Origin: Roseateles oligotrophus
GTDB taxonomy: Bacteria > Pseudomonadota > Gammaproteobacteria > Burkholderiales > Burkholderiaceae_C
Length of the DNA stretch: 64,000 bases
NCBI RefSeq assembly: GCF_025717515.1
Contig: NZ_JAJIRN010000008.1
Span: 310,001-374,000, forward strand
Direction of reading: 5' to 3'
The notes under the pieces are model-generated. The model had not been told where the DNA came from. It saw nothing but the letters and a program-made list of their open reading frames with translations, and did not search any database. Within the stretch, counting starts at the first letter, position 1. Each line of letters starts with the position of its first letter. A program made the translations under genes and the position numbers. Below are positions 54,404 to 64,000 of this stretch, piece by piece.

Positions 54404-55330
54404 TCAACTCACCAAGGTCATCAAGGCGAAAGTCGCGAACACAAGGCTGACGCTGCTGAGGTTCAGCACAAAGAGCGCAAAGGCGCGCGGCAAGGTGCTC
54501 CACCAGCGGCAGCGATAGACCCGGTGCAAGGCGATCACCGGATAGATGACGGTGGCTATGCCTGCGAGCGCCGACAAGGGCTCCCATTGAATCAACAGCA
54601 GCATCACCATCGCAAACCAGAAGGCGTGCAGATGCAGCGCGAAAGTCAGGTGCTCGGTATAGCGCATGCGCTTGTCCCAAAAAATCAGCTTCAACCAGAG
54701 CGCGAAGCAGGGCAGCAGCACAAACATGGTGGTGCCCACATTGTTGAGTGCGCGCTCGGACAGCTGCACCATCTCTTTGGCCATACCGGCGTGGTCCAGC
54801 GTTAGCCGGCGCTCCAGCCGCTTGCACATGGATGCAGGAAACTTCGTGCAATAAAACACGCCGTCCTTGAGGCCGGCCTTGAAACCCCACAGGCCGCCGA
54901 TCTGGATGTTCTTGGTGTCACCGTCCTCCAACTGGATCGCCTTTGAGGAGCTTGAACTGTTGATCTCCGGCACATTGGCCTCAATTTTTCCGCTGGTGAC
55001 CAGGCGCAGCGACAACAAGGCCAAGACGCTGATGGTCAGGTACAGGCGCAGCGGCAGCACGTAACGCCGGCGTCGACCGGCCAAGTACTCCAGCGTCAGT
55101 TGCCCCGGCAGCAGGAGCAGCCGCCACAAGGTGCGCCAGAGCGCTCCTTCGGTGGAAATATAGGCGCCGCCAAATTGCTGCAAGAACTCCAGCAGGGTTG
55201 GCGCTCGCAGGTTCGACTCCTGGCCGCAGGCGCCGCAGAACTTGGGTCTAGGGTCTGCAAATGCTGCCCCGCAATTGGGGCATGGCTGGCTGGTGGCCTC
55301 GGGATTCAGGGCGGTGGCGGGAAGGATCAT
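54404..55330 (-). CDS. DUF3667 membrane protein with zinc ribbon
   Basis: This 308-residue protein has a zinc-ribbon head: Cys17, Cys20, Cys32 and Cys35 (PCPNCG and FCGACGQ). A region typical of DUF3667 follows (LLEFLQQFGGAYISTEGALW, RTLWRLLLLPGQLTLEYLAG) with RRRRYVLPLRLYLTISVLAL leading to TM helices. Four to five hydrophobic segments end it. The family is common in betaproteobacteria and Bacteroidetes and its role is unknown. It runs divergently from ugd. Confidence 0.87.
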   Translation of the reverse strand: MILPATALNPEATSQPCPNCGAAFADPRPKFCGACGQESNLRAPTLLEFLQQFGGAYISTEGALWRTLWRLLLLPGQLTLEYLAGRRRRYVLPLRLYLTISVLALLSLRLVTSGKIEANVPEINSSSSSKAIQLEDGDTKNIQIGGLWGFKAGLKDGVFYCTKFPASMCKRLERRLTLDHAGMAKEMVQLSERALNNVGTTMFVLLPCFALWLKLIFWDKRMRYTEHLTFALHLHAFWFAMVMLLLIQWEPLSALAGIATVIYPVIALHRVYRCRWWSTLPRAFALFVLNLSSVSLVFATFALMTLVS

Positions 55331-55477
55331 CGGCAGATTGTCCGGGCAAATGCCGCGCGTGAACGGAGGGCGATCGTTTTGAACGTTTCACAGTGTCTAC
55401 ACAGTCGCCGCGTAGTCTAGCCGGAGCATAGAGGCTGCGAGTTTGGTCCTTGCATCAAACCATCAAGGAGAAGAGAC

Positions 55478-56818
55478 ATGAAAGTTACAGCAATTGGCAC
55501 CGGCTACGTTGGCCTGGTGACGGGCGCTTGCCTGGCGGAGATGGGTAATCATGTGCTGTGCCTGGACGTCAATGCGGAAAAGATCCGGGTTCTGAACGCC
55601 GGTGAAATTCCGATCCATGAGCCCGGTCTGCTTGAAATCGTGCAGCGAAACGTCGCCGCCGGGCGTTTGCAGTTCACCACCGATGTGGACCGCGCGGTCA
55701 ACCACGGCACCATCATGTTCATCGGCGTCGGCACGCCGCCCGATGAAGATGGCTCGGCCGATCTGCAATATGTGCTGGCGGCGGCGCGCTCGATCGGAGC
55801 CCGCATGACCGATTACAAGGTGATCGTCGACAAGAGCACGGTGCCGGTCGGAACGGCCGACAAGGTGCGGGCCGCCGTGGCCGAAGAGTTGGCCAAACGC
55901 GGCTCGACGCTGGCCTTCTCGGTCGTCTCCAACCCAGAGTTCCTGAAGGAGGGCGCTGCGGTCGAAGACTTCATGAAGCCCGACCGCATCATCATCGGCT
56001 CCGACGATGAGCAGGCAACGCTGTTCATGCGGGCGCTTTATTCACCGTTCACGCGCAACAACGACCGCATGATCGTGATGGATCTGCGCAGCGCCGAATT
56101 CACCAAATACGCGGCCAACGCGATGTTGGCCACGCGCATCAGCTTCATGAACGAGATGGCGCTGCTGGCCGAAACGGTCGGCGCAGATATCGAGTTAGTT
56201 CGTCGGGGCATAGGCTCCGATCCGCGCATTGGCTACAGTTTCTTGTATGCCGGCGCCGGCTATGGTGGCTCCTGCTTCCCAAAGGACGTCAAGGCCTTGG
56301 TGCAGTCGGCGCAGCTCCAAGGCATCTCTTTGCGGGTGCTGACGGCGGTGGAGCAGGCGAACGAACGTCAAAAAATGGTGCTGGTGGACAAGGTGGTGGC
56401 GCGTTTTGGCCCCGACCTGAGCGGCCGCCATTTCGCCATCTGGGGTCTGGCCTTCAAGCCCAATACCGACGATATGCGCGAAGCCCCGGCCTTGGTGATC
56501 GTGCACGAATTGATTCGACGGGGCGCGACTGTCACGGCCTACGATCCGGTGGCGATGGTCGAAGCGAAGCGCTTGCTGGCCGATCTGCGGGGCCTGAGCT
56601 TTTGCGAGCGCGCCGAGCAGGCGCTGGAAGGCGCCGATGCTTTGCTGCTGGTGACCGAGTGGAAGGAGTTCAAGAGCCCGGACTTCGAGGCCATCAAAGC
56701 GACATTGAAGCAACCCGTGGTGTTCGATGGCCGCAATCAATACGAGCCGGCCCTGATGAAGGCCTTGGGGATCGAGCATCACGGCATCGGCCGTGGCTCG
56801 GCCCTTAACTTGAGCTAA
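55478..56818 (+). CDS. ugd: UDP-glucose 6-dehydrogenase
   Basis: This 446-residue enzyme oxidises UDP-glucose to UDP-glucuronate with two NAD. Signatures are the nucleotide site [60 protein letters not shown] and the catalytic Cys in [18 protein letters not shown], then [16 protein letters not shown]. The AAGGAG ribosome site is 6 bases before the ATG. It is divergent from DUF3667 and convergent with rfbC, overlapping by 4 bases at the 3' end. Feeds the UDP-glucuronate 4-epimerase at 36969. Confidence 0.97.
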   Translation: MKVTAIGTGYVGLVTGACLAEMGNHVLCLDVNAEKIRVLNAGEIPIHEPGLLEIVQRNVAAGRLQFTTDVDRAVNHGTIMFIGVGTPPDEDGSADLQYVLAAARSIGARMTDYKVIVDKSTVPVGTADKVRAAVAEELAKRGSTLAFSVVSNPEFLKEGAAVEDFMKPDRIIIGSDDEQATLFMRALYSPFTRNNDRMIVMDLRSAEFTKYAANAMLATRISFMNEMALLAETVGADIELVRRGIGSDPRIGYSFLYAGAGYGGSCFPKDVKALVQSAQLQGISLRVLTAVEQANERQKMVLVDKVVARFGPDLSGRHFAIWGLAFKPNTDDMREAPALVIVHELIRRGATVTAYDPVAMVEAKRLLADLRGLSFCERAEQALEGADALLLVTEWKEFKSPDFEAIKATLKQPVVFDGRNQYEPALMKALGIEHHGIGRGSALNLS

Positions 56819-57366
56819 TCGAACAGCCTGGCCTCGGCCAGCAATGCCGCGCGGGCGTCCTTGTCCGCCAGCAGTGCGGGCACGCCGGTGTCAGGCCATT
56901 CGATGCCGATCGCGGGGTCGTCCCAGCGCACCGCGCCCTCGCATTGCGGCGCGTAGTAGTCGGTCGTCTTGTAGAGGAAGTCGGCCGTTTCGCTCAGCAC
57001 CAGAAAGCCATGGGCAAAACCCGGCGGCACCCAGAGCTGGCGCTGGTTCTCGGCGCTCAGTTCGACCCCTTCCCAGCGGCCGAAGTTGGGGCTTGAGCGG
57101 CGGATATCGACCGCCACATCGAACACCGCACCGCTGACCACCCGCACCAGCTTGCCTTGCGTGTGGGGCGGCAGTTGAAAGTGCAGACCGCGCAGCACAC
57201 CGCGGGCCGAGCGGGAATGGTTGTCCTGCACAAAGCGGACCTCGGAGCCGACCGCCTTGTTGAAGCTGGCCTCGTTCCAGCTTTCGGTGAAAAATCCGCG
57301 CGCATCGCCGAACACCTTGGGCTCGATGATCAAGACCTCGGGCAGGCTGGTAGTGGTGATCTTCAT
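56815..57366 (-). CDS. rfbC: dTDP-4-dehydrorhamnose 3,5-epimerase
   Basis: This 183-residue cupin-fold epimerase acts at the third step of dTDP-L-rhamnose synthesis. Signatures are [40 protein letters not shown] (catalytic His) and [20 protein letters not shown], with [20 protein letters not shown]. The length is normal. The ATG overlaps the rfbA stop by one base (57366), so the pair is coupled. Last gene in the minus-strand nucleotide-sugar operon. Confidence 0.97.
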   Translation of the reverse strand: MKITTTSLPEVLIIEPKVFGDARGFFTESWNEASFNKAVGSEVRFVQDNHSRSARGVLRGLHFQLPPHTQGKLVRVVSGAVFDVAVDIRRSSPNFGRWEGVELSAENQRQLWVPPGFAHGFLVLSETADFLYKTTDYYAPQCEGAVRWDDPAIGIEWPDTGVPALLADKDARAALLAEARLFD

Positions 57367-58253
57367 CAGAAGGCTTTATCGTTCAGCAGCTTTTGCAGGT
57401 ATTGACCGTAGCCATTCTTGGCCAAGGGCTTGGCCAAGGCGGCCAATTGATCAGCGGTGATCCAGCCCGAACGGAAGGCGATTTCCTCCGGGCAGGCGAC
57501 CTTCAGACCCTGGCGTTTTTCCAGCGTGGCGATGAACTGCCCGGCTTCCAGCAGGCTGTCATGGGTGCCGGTGTCCAGCCAGGCGTAGCCGCGGCCCATG
57601 ATCTCAACCTGCAGTTGCTGCTGGCTGAGGTACTGGGCATTGACGTCGGTGATCTCCAACTCGCCGCGCGGGCTGGGCTTGATGGCGGCGGCGATATCGC
57701 AGACCTGCTCGTCGTAGAAGTAGAGGCCGGTGACGGCGTAATTGCTCTTCGGCTGCGTCGGCTTTTCGGCGACCGAGATAGCTTTTTTCTGCGCATCAAA
57801 CTCGACCACACCGTAACGCTCGGGGTCGGTCACATGGTAGGCAAAAACGGTCGCACCGGTCTGATTGGCGTTGGCGTTAGCGAGCAGGCCTTGGAAGTCA
57901 TGGCCATAGAAAATATTGTCACCCAGCACCAAGGCGCTAGGGGCTCCGCCAATGAAGTCGCGGCCCAGGATAAATGCTTGGGCCAAGCCGTCCGGGCTGG
58001 GTTGCACGCAGTAGCTGATATTCAGGCCCCAGCGTTTGCCGTCGCCGAGCAAGGCCTCAAAGCGCGGAATGTCTTGCGGCGTGCTGATCAAGAGGATGTC
58101 GCGGATGCCGGCCAGCATCAAGGTGGCCAGCGGGTAATACACCATCGGCTTGTCATAGACCGGCAGCAACTGCTTGCTCATCGCCAGCGTGGCGGGGTGC
58201 AGGCGCGTGCCGGAGCCGCCGGCGAGGATGATGCCTTTGCGATTCTTTGTCAT
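57366..58253 (-). CDS. rfbA: Glucose-1-phosphate thymidylyltransferase
   Basis: This 295-residue enzyme makes dTDP-glucose, first step of the rhamnose branch. Signatures are [60 protein letters not shown] and [32 protein letters not shown] is typical of the RmlA family. The ATG at 58251-58253 with AAGGGG 7 bases ahead is favoured over an upstream frame start at 58331. Codon use is typical for the region. Confidence 0.97.
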   Translation of the reverse strand: MTKNRKGIILAGGSGTRLHPATLAMSKQLLPVYDKPMVYYPLATLMLAGIRDILLISTPQDIPRFEALLGDGKRWGLNISYCVQPSPDGLAQAFILGRDFIGGAPSALVLGDNIFYGHDFQGLLANANANQTGATVFAYHVTDPERYGVVEFDAQKKAISVAEKPTQPKSNYAVTGLYFYDEQVCDIAAAIKPSPRGELEITDVNAQYLSQQQLQVEIMGRGYAWLDTGTHDSLLEAGQFIATLEKRQGLKVACPEEIAFRSGWITADQLAALAKPLAKNGYGQYLQKLLNDKAF

Positions 58254-58263
58254 GAATACCCCT

Positions 58264-59145
58264 TTAAAGAATTTCGTACAGCATGCGCTCGACACCGACT
58301 TGCCAATGCGGCAAGCAGAGCCCGAAAGCATGTTGCAATTTTTCGGTGGACAGCCGCGAGTTCAGCGGCCGCCGGGCCGGCGTCGGGTAATCACTGCTTG
58401 GTATAGCCAGCACTTGGTCTGCAGCAACCTTGATGGGCTTGCCATGTAGCCGAGCAAATTCGATCACATGCTTGGCGTAGGCATGCCAGCTGGTCTCACC
58501 GGCGGCCACCGCGTGGTAGGTGCCACTCAGCGAGGGTTGAGTCAAGGTGGCTCTGAGCATATGAGCTGTCAGGTCGGCGAGCAGGTCGGCACCGGTCGGT
58601 GCGCCGATCTGGTCGGCAATCACCTTCAAATGCTCGCGTTCAGTCGCGAGTCGCAACATGGTCTTGGCGAAATTGCCGCCGCGTGCCGCATAAACCCAGC
58701 TGGTGCGCAGGATCAGATGTTCACAGCCAGTGGCGCGAATCGCATCCTCACCGGCCAATTTGCTGGCGCCGTAAACGCTCAAGGGCGCGGTGGCCGCATT
58801 TTCATCGCGGGCCTGGTCGCCGCTGCCGTCGAAGACGTAGTCCGTGCTGTAGTGAATCAGCAAGGCGCCCAAGGCCTTGGCTTCGGCGGCCAATAGGCTA
58901 GGTGCGGTCGCGTTGATTTGCCGCGCCAGATCTTGATCGGTTTCGGCCTTGTCGACCGTCGTGTAGGCGGCGGCGTTGACGATCACTTGTGGCGCAGCTG
59001 CACGTACTGCCGCGATCAATCCGGCGCTGTCTGCCAAGTCGCCACCTTGATGACGATCCAGTGCGATCAACTCACCCAGCGGCGCCAACGCACGCTGCAA
59101 CTCCCAGCCGACTTGGCCGTTCTTGCCGAGAAGCAGAATTTTCAT
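58264..59145 (-). CDS. rfbD: dTDP-4-dehydrorhamnose reductase
   Basis: This 293-residue SDR enzyme makes dTDP-L-rhamnose. Signatures are the glycine motif [40 protein letters not shown], the STDYVFDG site and [15 protein letters not shown] (YxxxK). Late [17 protein letters not shown] is also typical. The start is placed at 59143-59145 to overlap the rfbB stop by 4 bases. Lies in the usual order rfbB-rfbD-rfbA-rfbC. Confidence 0.97.
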   Translation of the reverse strand: MKILLLGKNGQVGWELQRALAPLGELIALDRHQGGDLADSAGLIAAVRAAAPQVIVNAAAYTTVDKAETDQDLARQINATAPSLLAAEAKALGALLIHYSTDYVFDGSGDQARDENAATAPLSVYGASKLAGEDAIRATGCEHLILRTSWVYAARGGNFAKTMLRLATEREHLKVIADQIGAPTGADLLADLTAHMLRATLTQPSLSGTYHAVAAGETSWHAYAKHVIEFARLHGKPIKVAADQVLAIPSSDYPTPARRPLNSRLSTEKLQHAFGLCLPHWQVGVERMLYEIL

Positions 59146-60200
59146 GCGGTGTATTGCTGAGCGACCCAATCTCGATAAGCGCCGCTCTGCACCCGTGCCA
59201 CCCATTCGGGGTGATCCAGATACCACTGCACCGTTTTGCGGATGCCGGTCGCAAAGGTCTCGGCCGGTCGCCAGCCGAGCTCGCGCTCAATCTTGCGGGC
59301 GTCGATCGCATAGCGCCTGTCATGGCCGGGGCGGTCCTTGACGTAGGTGATCAAGCGCTTGTAGCTGCCGCCGGCATCGGGGCGCAGCTCATCCAGCAGC
59401 GCGCAGACGGTGTGCACGATGTCCAGATTGGTCATCTCGTTCCAACCGCCGATGTTGTAGGTTTCGCCCAAACGCCCGCCCGCCAGCACGGCACGGATCG
59501 CCGAGGCATGGTCGGTGACATACAACCAGTCCCGTACATTCTTGCCGTCACCATAGATGGGCAGCGCCTTGCCGGCCAGCGCGTTGACGATCATCAGCGG
59601 GATCAGCTTCTCGGGGAAATGCAGCGGGCCGTAATTGTTCGAACAGTTGGTCGTCAAGACCGGCAGGCCATAGGTGTGATGCCAGGCGCGCACCAAATGA
59701 TCGCTGGCGGCCTTGCTGGCCGAATAGGGACTGTTGGGTTCGTAGGTCTTGGTCTCGGCAAACGGCGCGTCATCCGCGCCGAGCGAGCCATAGACCTCAT
59801 CGGTCGACACATGGTGGAAGCGGAACGCCGCCTTGTCCGCCTCGCCCAGCTCGCTCCAATAGGCTCGCGCCGCTTCAAGCAGCGTGTAAGTGCCTTCGAT
59901 ATTGGTGCGCATAAAGGCGCCGGGCCCGCTGATGGACCGGTCTACATGGCTCTCGGCGGCGAAGTGCAGCAGAGCGCGCGGCTGGTGCTCGGCCAATAGC
60001 TTGGCGACCAACGCGCCATCGCAGATATCGCCCTTGACGAAAATATGGCGCGCGTCGCCGGCGAGCGAGGCCAGATTTTCCAGATTGCCCGCATAGGTCA
60101 GCGCGTCCAGCGTCACCACCGGCTCGTCCGAAGAGCTCAGCCAATCCAGTACGAAATTGCTGCCGATAAAGCCGGCGCCGCCGGTGACGAGTATGGTCAT
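59142..60200 (-). CDS. rfbB: dTDP-glucose 4,6-dehydratase
   Basis: This 352-residue SDR enzyme forms dTDP-4-keto-6-deoxyglucose. Signatures are [40 protein letters not shown], the catalytic [13 protein letters not shown] and [20 protein letters not shown], then [40 protein letters not shown] is also diagnostic. Full length. Overlaps rfbD by 4 bases and lies 12 bases after the dehydrogenase gene. Confidence 0.98.
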   Translation of the reverse strand: MTILVTGGAGFIGSNFVLDWLSSSDEPVVTLDALTYAGNLENLASLAGDARHIFVKGDICDGALVAKLLAEHQPRALLHFAAESHVDRSISGPGAFMRTNIEGTYTLLEAARAYWSELGEADKAAFRFHHVSTDEVYGSLGADDAPFAETKTYEPNSPYSASKAASDHLVRAWHHTYGLPVLTTNCSNNYGPLHFPEKLIPLMIVNALAGKALPIYGDGKNVRDWLYVTDHASAIRAVLAGGRLGETYNIGGWNEMTNLDIVHTVCALLDELRPDAGGSYKRLITYVKDRPGHDRRYAIDARKIERELGWRPAETFATGIRKTVQWYLDHPEWVARVQSGAYRDWVAQQYTA

Positions 60201-60212
60201 ATCAATCCCAAA

Positions 60213-61490
60213 TTACAGACGCCAGACACGCAGTCCGGCGGCTTGCAAGGCTTGTTGGTCAAAGGCAGCCTTGACGTCAATGAAGGCGCCGCCGGTCACC
60301 AACTTGTCGGCGATCTCTGCGGTGCTCAATTGCTTGTAGCTCTTGTGAGCGACGGCCGCGACGATTGCGTCGGCCTTGGGCAACTCTCCCCAAGTGACCG
60401 GCCGCACGCCGTACTCATGCACCGCTTCATCCGCGTCGGTGACGCTCACCTCGACGCCATAGGTCTTCAGCTCGGTGATGATGTCGATGACCTTGGAGTT
60501 GCGCAGATCAGCGCAGTCTTCCTTGAAGGTCAGGCCCAGGACGTTGACCTTGGCACCCTTGATTGCGCTGCCTGCCGCAATCATCTGCTTGATGGTCTGC
60601 TCGGCGATGAACTTGCCCATGCCGTCATTGATGCGCCGGCCGGCCAGAATCACCTGCGGGTGATAGCCCAGCATATCGGCCTTGTGCGTCAGGTAATAAG
60701 GGTCGACGCCGATGCAATGGCCGCCGACCAGGCCCGGCTTGAACTTCAGAAAGTTCCATTTGGTGCCGGCCGCTTCGAGCACCTCGGAGGTGTCGATGCC
60801 GATCTTGTCGAAGATGATGGACAGCTCGTTCATCAAGGCGATATTGAGGTCGCGCTGGGTGTTCTCGATCACCTTGGCGGCCTCGGCCACCTTGATGCTG
60901 GCGGCACGGTGGACGCCGGGAATGATGATCTTTTCGTAGACCTTGGCGACGGTGTCCAGCGTCGCGGGCGTATCGCCGGAAACGATCTTGAGAATCTTGG
61001 TCAGCGTGTGCTCTTTGTCGCCCGGGTTGATGCGCTCGGGGCTGTAGCCGATGAAGAAGTCCTGCTTCCACTTCAGGCCCGACTCGCGCTCCAGCACCGG
61101 GATGCAGACCTCTTCGGTGGCGCCGGGGTAGACGGTCGACTCGTAGACGACGATCGCGCCCTTTTTGAGGTTGCGGCCGACGCTGGTGCTGGCGCCGACG
61201 AGTGGGCGGAAGTCGGGGATATGGGCGTCGTCGACCGGTGTGGGCACGGCGACGATGATGACATCGGCTTCGCGCAAGCAGGCCGGATCAAAGCTGTACT
61301 CGGCATGCGGCGACTGGCTCATTTCCTCGTCGCTCAACTCGCGCGAGGGGTCCACGCCGGCCTGGCACTTGGCGACCTTGTCCTTGGCGATATCAAAACC
61401 GATGGTGCGGCCATGTTTGCCGAACTCGATCACCAGGGGCAAGCCCACATAACCCAAACCCACGACAGCAATGACGTTCTTCTCGCTCAT
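60213..61490 (-). CDS. tviB: UDP-N-acetylhexosamine 6-dehydrogenase (TviB/WbpA type)
   Basis: This 425-residue nucleotide-sugar dehydrogenase has VVGLGYVGLPLVIEFGKHGR, VAVPTPVDDAHIPDFRPLVG, STVYPGATEEVCIPVLERES and FFIGYSPERINPGDKEHTLT, and the catalytic Cys is in VGGHCIGVDPYYLTHKADML. These blocks match the Vi-antigen TviB / WbpA group acting on UDP-GlcNAc or UDP-GalNAc (less often WecC on UDP-ManNAc). With WecB at 34226, UDP-ManNAcA is possible, but the substrate cannot be fixed from sequence. In operon with rfbB and manC. Confidence 0.9.
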   Translation of the reverse strand: MSEKNVIAVVGLGYVGLPLVIEFGKHGRTIGFDIAKDKVAKCQAGVDPSRELSDEEMSQSPHAEYSFDPACLREADVIIVAVPTPVDDAHIPDFRPLVGASTSVGRNLKKGAIVVYESTVYPGATEEVCIPVLERESGLKWKQDFFIGYSPERINPGDKEHTLTKILKIVSGDTPATLDTVAKVYEKIIIPGVHRAASIKVAEAAKVIENTQRDLNIALMNELSIIFDKIGIDTSEVLEAAGTKWNFLKFKPGLVGGHCIGVDPYYLTHKADMLGYHPQVILAGRRINDGMGKFIAEQTIKQMIAAGSAIKGAKVNVLGLTFKEDCADLRNSKVIDIITELKTYGVEVSVTDADEAVHEYGVRPVTWGELPKADAIVAAVAHKSYKQLSTAEIADKLVTGGAFIDVKAAFDQQALQAAGLRVWRL

Positions 61491-61530
61491 CTTCTATTCC
61501 CCAAAATCGAATTAATAGTCAACCTCGGTC

Positions 61531-62970
61531 TCAGTTTCGACCGTAGGTATCTTCAAAACGCACGATGTCGTCCTCGCCCAAATAGGAGCCGGACTGTACC
61601 TCGATAATTTCCAGCGGCACCTTACCCGGATTGGCCAGCCTATGCGTTTGGCCCAGGGGGATATATGTGCTTTGGTTCTCGCTTAACAGGAATACTTTGT
61701 CCCCATTGGTGATCTCGGCGGTGCCGGAAACAACAATCCAATGCTCGGCGCGGTGGTGGTGCATCTGCAGGCTCAGCGTTGCGCCGGGCTTGACCATGAT
61801 GCGTTTGACCTGGAAGCGCTCGCCCGAGTCTATGCTGTCGTACCAACCCCAGGGACGGTGGACCTTGCGGTGCAGCGTTTGCTCGCCGCGCTTTTCGGCG
61901 TCCAGGCGCGCGACGATTTTCTTCACTTCCTGGCTGCGCGCGCGGTCGCTGACCAGAATCGCATCGGGCGTCTCCACTACGACCACATCGCTCAGGCCGA
62001 CCACGCTGACCAAGCGGCTGGTCGCATGTACCAAGGTGTTGTGGCTGTCGCTGAAGATCGCGTCGCCGATCGCGGCATTGCCGTCGGCATCCTTGTCCGC
62101 CACCTGCCAGACGGCGTCCCAGGCGCCGAGGTCGTTCCAGCCGGCGTCCAGCGCCAACATGCGCAGCGCAATATCGCTGCCGGGGCATCGTTCCATCACC
62201 GCATAGTCGACCGACTCGGACGGTACGGCCGCGAATTCGACCTTGCCGGGCCGAATGAATTTGGCGTCGACGCTGCGGGCCGCCCAGGCCAGTCGAGTGG
62301 CGGCGGCGATGTCGGGGCGGAAACGCTCCAGCGCCTTCATCCAGACCGAGGCACGCAGCACAAACATGCCGCTGTTCCAGAAGTAACTGCCTTCGGCCAC
62401 ATAACGCTCGGCGGTGGCGGCGTCAGGTTTTTCCACAAATTGGGCCACGCCCAATCCGGACGCGTCCGCTTCGGTACGGATATAGCCAAAGCCGGTCTCG
62501 GCGCGATCGGGCGTGATGCCCAGAATCACGATGGCCCCATCGGCCGCCTGACGGATCGCCTGCTGCAGCGCCGCCGTGAAGGCCGGGCCGTCTGCCACGG
62601 TCTGATCGGCGGGCGTCACCACCAGCACCGGATCGGCGCCGGCTTCCAAGGCATGCAGCGCCGCCAGCGTCAGCGCGGGTGCGGTGTTGCGGCCCATTGG
62701 CTCGAGCAGAACGCCGCTGGTGTCTTGGCCGGTTTCGCGCAGTTGATCGAGCACCAAAAAGCGGTGTTCCTCGTTACCGATGATGGCCGGCCCGGCCAAG
62801 GCGATGTCGACCGCGCTCAGCGCCGCCAGGCGTTCCGCGGCCTGTTGAAACAAGCTGGTATTGCCGGACAGCACGAGGAACTGCTTGGGGAAGCCGGCGC
62901 GCGACAGTGGCCAGAGGCGTGTGCCGCTGCCGCCGGCCATGATGACGGGTTGAACTTGAATCAAAGACAT
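61531..62970 (-). CDS. manC: Mannose-1-phosphate guanylyltransferase / mannose-6-phosphate isomerase
   Basis: This 479-residue bifunctional type II PMI/GMP enzyme has the N-terminal guanylyltransferase head [26 protein letters not shown] and VEKPDAATAERYVAEGSYFW. The C-terminal cupin PMI domain includes RPWGWYDSIDSGERFQVKRI and LSLQMHHHRAEHWIVVSGTA. It provides GDP-mannose for Gmd (18783). A phosphomannomutase (ManB) is not in the window. It lies 31 bases after galE and 40 bases before the dehydrogenase on the minus strand. Confidence 0.95.
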   Translation of the reverse strand: MSLIQVQPVIMAGGSGTRLWPLSRAGFPKQFLVLSGNTSLFQQAAERLAALSAVDIALAGPAIIGNEEHRFLVLDQLRETGQDTSGVLLEPMGRNTAPALTLAALHALEAGADPVLVVTPADQTVADGPAFTAALQQAIRQAADGAIVILGITPDRAETGFGYIRTEADASGLGVAQFVEKPDAATAERYVAEGSYFWNSGMFVLRASVWMKALERFRPDIAAATRLAWAARSVDAKFIRPGKVEFAAVPSESVDYAVMERCPGSDIALRMLALDAGWNDLGAWDAVWQVADKDADGNAAIGDAIFSDSHNTLVHATSRLVSVVGLSDVVVVETPDAILVSDRARSQEVKKIVARLDAEKRGEQTLHRKVHRPWGWYDSIDSGERFQVKRIMVKPGATLSLQMHHHRAEHWIVVSGTAEITNGDKVFLLSENQSTYIPLGQTHRLANPGKVPLEIIEVQSGSYLGEDDIVRFEDTYGRN

Positions 62971-63001
62971 TTCAGGGATCCAGAATTTTGGTGAGAATCA
63001 A

Positions 63002-64000
63002 TCAAACAAAGCCTTGCGGATTCATGCTCTGCCAGCGCCAACTGTCCTCGCACATTTGCTTGATGTCATGGCGAGCTTGCCAACCCAGGCGCTCACGGGC
63101 GAGTTGGGGGTCGGCATAGCAGGCCGCCACATCGCCGGCACGACGGGGGACGATGTCGTAAGGCACGCTGCGCCCACTGGCCGCCTCATAGGCTTTGACC
63201 AGGTCGAGCACGCTATAGCCCCGGCCGGTGCCGATATTGGCGGTGATCGATTCTTTGCCGTCCAAGAGAAAGCGCAGAGCGGCTACATGCCCTTCGGCGA
63301 GGTCGACGACGTGGATGTAGTCGCGCACACCGGTGCCATCGGGCGTGTCATAGTCATCGCCGAAAACCTGCAGGCGCTCGCGCCGACCGACGGCGACCTG
63401 CGCCACATAAGGCATCAGATTGTTCGGTGTGCCGCGCGGGTCTTCGCCAATCAGGCCGCTGGCATGCGCACCGACCGGATTGAAGTAGCGCAATGCGGCG
63501 GTTTGCCAAGCCGGGTCGGCGGCACCCAGATCGCGCAGAATGGTCTCGCCCATCAGCTTGGTCGCACCATAAGGGTTGACGGCTGAGAGCGCCGCGTCTT
63601 CGCGCAAGGGAAGCTTTTCGGGGACGCCGTAGACCGTGGCGCTGGAGCTGAAGACCATGCGCTTGCAATCAAAGCGGGTCATGGTCTCGCAGATATTGAC
63701 CAGACCGCCGAGGTTGTTGCGGTAATAGCTGAGCGGCTGGGAGGTCGATTCACCGACCGCCTTGAAGGCCGCGAAATGAACGACGGCATCGGGGCGATGG
63801 CGCTCGAACACGGCGTTCATCGCGACGGCGTCGCAGACATCGGCACGCTCGAACATTGGTGTTTGCCCGCTGAGCCGCGCCAAACGGTTCAGCACCTCGG
63901 GCGAGCTGTTGGAGAAATTGTCGACCCCGACCACATCGAAGCCGGCCGCTTGCAGGGCCAACCAGGTGTGTGAGGCGATATAGCCGGCGCCGCCGGTCAG
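63002..64000 (-). CDS. galE: UDP-glucose 4-epimerase (partial, 5' end outside window)
   Basis: This frame runs open from the window's end (LTGGAGYIASHTWLALQAAG) to the stop at 63002, about 332 residues, so only the very N-terminal residues are missing. Signatures are VDNFSNSSPEVLNRLARLSG, VVHFAAFKAVGESTSQPLSY, the active-site VFSSSATVYGVPEKLPLRED and NPYGATKLMGETILRDL (YxxxK). It interconverts UDP-glucose and UDP-galactose (or the HexNAc forms). It is the first gene seen of the minus-strand operon that ends at rfbC; its promoter is beyond the window. Confidence 0.96.
   Translation of the reverse strand: MTGGAGYIASHTWLALQAAGFDVVGVDNFSNSSPEVLNRLARLSGQTPMFERADVCDAVAMNAVFERHRPDAVVHFAAFKAVGESTSQPLSYYRNNLGGLVNICETMTRFDCKRMVFSSSATVYGVPEKLPLREDAALSAVNPYGATKLMGETILRDLGAADPAWQTAALRYFNPVGAHASGLIGEDPRGTPNNLMPYVAQVAVGRRERLQVFGDDYDTPDGTGVRDYIHVVDLAEGHVAALRFLLDGKESITANIGTGRGYSVLDLVKAYEAASGRSVPYDIVPRRAGDVAACYADPQLARERLGWQARHDIKQMCEDSWRWQSMNPQGFV

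Noticed and set aside
54330-54890. Upstream extension of the lipase-like gene
   Set aside because: The extra 187 codons are antisense to the DUF3667 gene; homology begins after ATG 54329.

Overview
The window comes from a GC-rich (low to mid 60s percent by eye) betaproteobacterium, most likely of the Burkholderiales (Roseateles/Paucibacter/Rubrivivax-like). The protein repertoire supports this: a cysI-DUF934-cysH-cysD block, a DUF971-ubiE pair, yciB-bolA-ppi, TauE/SafE, and the exosortase B (XrtB) exopolysaccharide system known from Methylobacillus-type betaproteobacteria. Placement below order level is inference. No rRNA, tRNA, CRISPR, prophage or insertion sequence was seen.

Layout. 1-4427 (minus) is an assimilatory sulfate-reduction operon read TauE/SafE, cysI, DUF934, cysH, cysD, with cysD cut by the window edge. 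4620-11019 is mixed housekeeping: a NYN-LOTUS protein, YbiB, a small periplasmic protein, DUF1993, a 46-residue Lys-rich protein, a PEP-CTERM surface protein, a chemoreceptor and DUF971. A HigBA-like toxin-antitoxin pair (11067-11703) sits between DUF971 and ubiE. 12873-29719 is a plus-strand exopolysaccharide locus: epsD, epsE, epsF, epsG, xrtB, epsI, gmd, a NodB-type deacetylase, fcl, a Wzx-type flippase, a Wzy-type polymerase, four glycosyltransferases and an acyltransferase. Facing it on the minus strand are a lipoprotein polysaccharide lyase and a WecG/TagA glycosyltransferase (29770-33364).

33615-38596 interleaves four toxin-antitoxin pairs (YefM/YoeB, Phd/VapC, MntA/HepT, ParE/Phd) with wecB and a UDP-glucuronate 4-epimerase gene. 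38660-50036 is housekeeping: MBL hydrolase, peptide deformylase, DUF6600 protein, tesA, ybbA-like ATPase, DUF2062, parvulin, bolA, yciB, msrB, selO and an acyl-CoA ligase. 50238-53054 encodes PrsT, the giant TPR lipoprotein of PEP-CTERM/exosortase systems. A lipase-like hydrolase and a DUF3667 protein follow. 55478-64000 holds nucleotide-sugar genes: ugd, then a minus-strand operon galE, manC, tviB-type dehydrogenase, rfbB, rfbD, rfbA, rfbC, with galE cut by the window end.

How it fits together. The window encodes routes to or from GDP-mannose, GDP-fucose, dTDP-rhamnose, UDP-glucuronate, UDP-galacturonate, UDP-galactose, UDP-ManNAc and a UDP-HexNAc uronate. It also has a Wzx/Wzy-type assembly and export line (EpsD/E/F/G), exosortase B with EpsI, PrsT, and a PEP-CTERM substrate at 7991-8698. 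No initiating phosphoglycosyltransferase is present, so it must lie outside the window. The most interesting leads are a possible internal thioester in the PEP-CTERM protein, an MshEN-like (possible c-di-GMP) domain on the tyrosine kinase EpsG, the toxin-antitoxin island inside the sugar genes, and a ~100-nt stem structure plus intrinsic terminator just before the parvulin gene.
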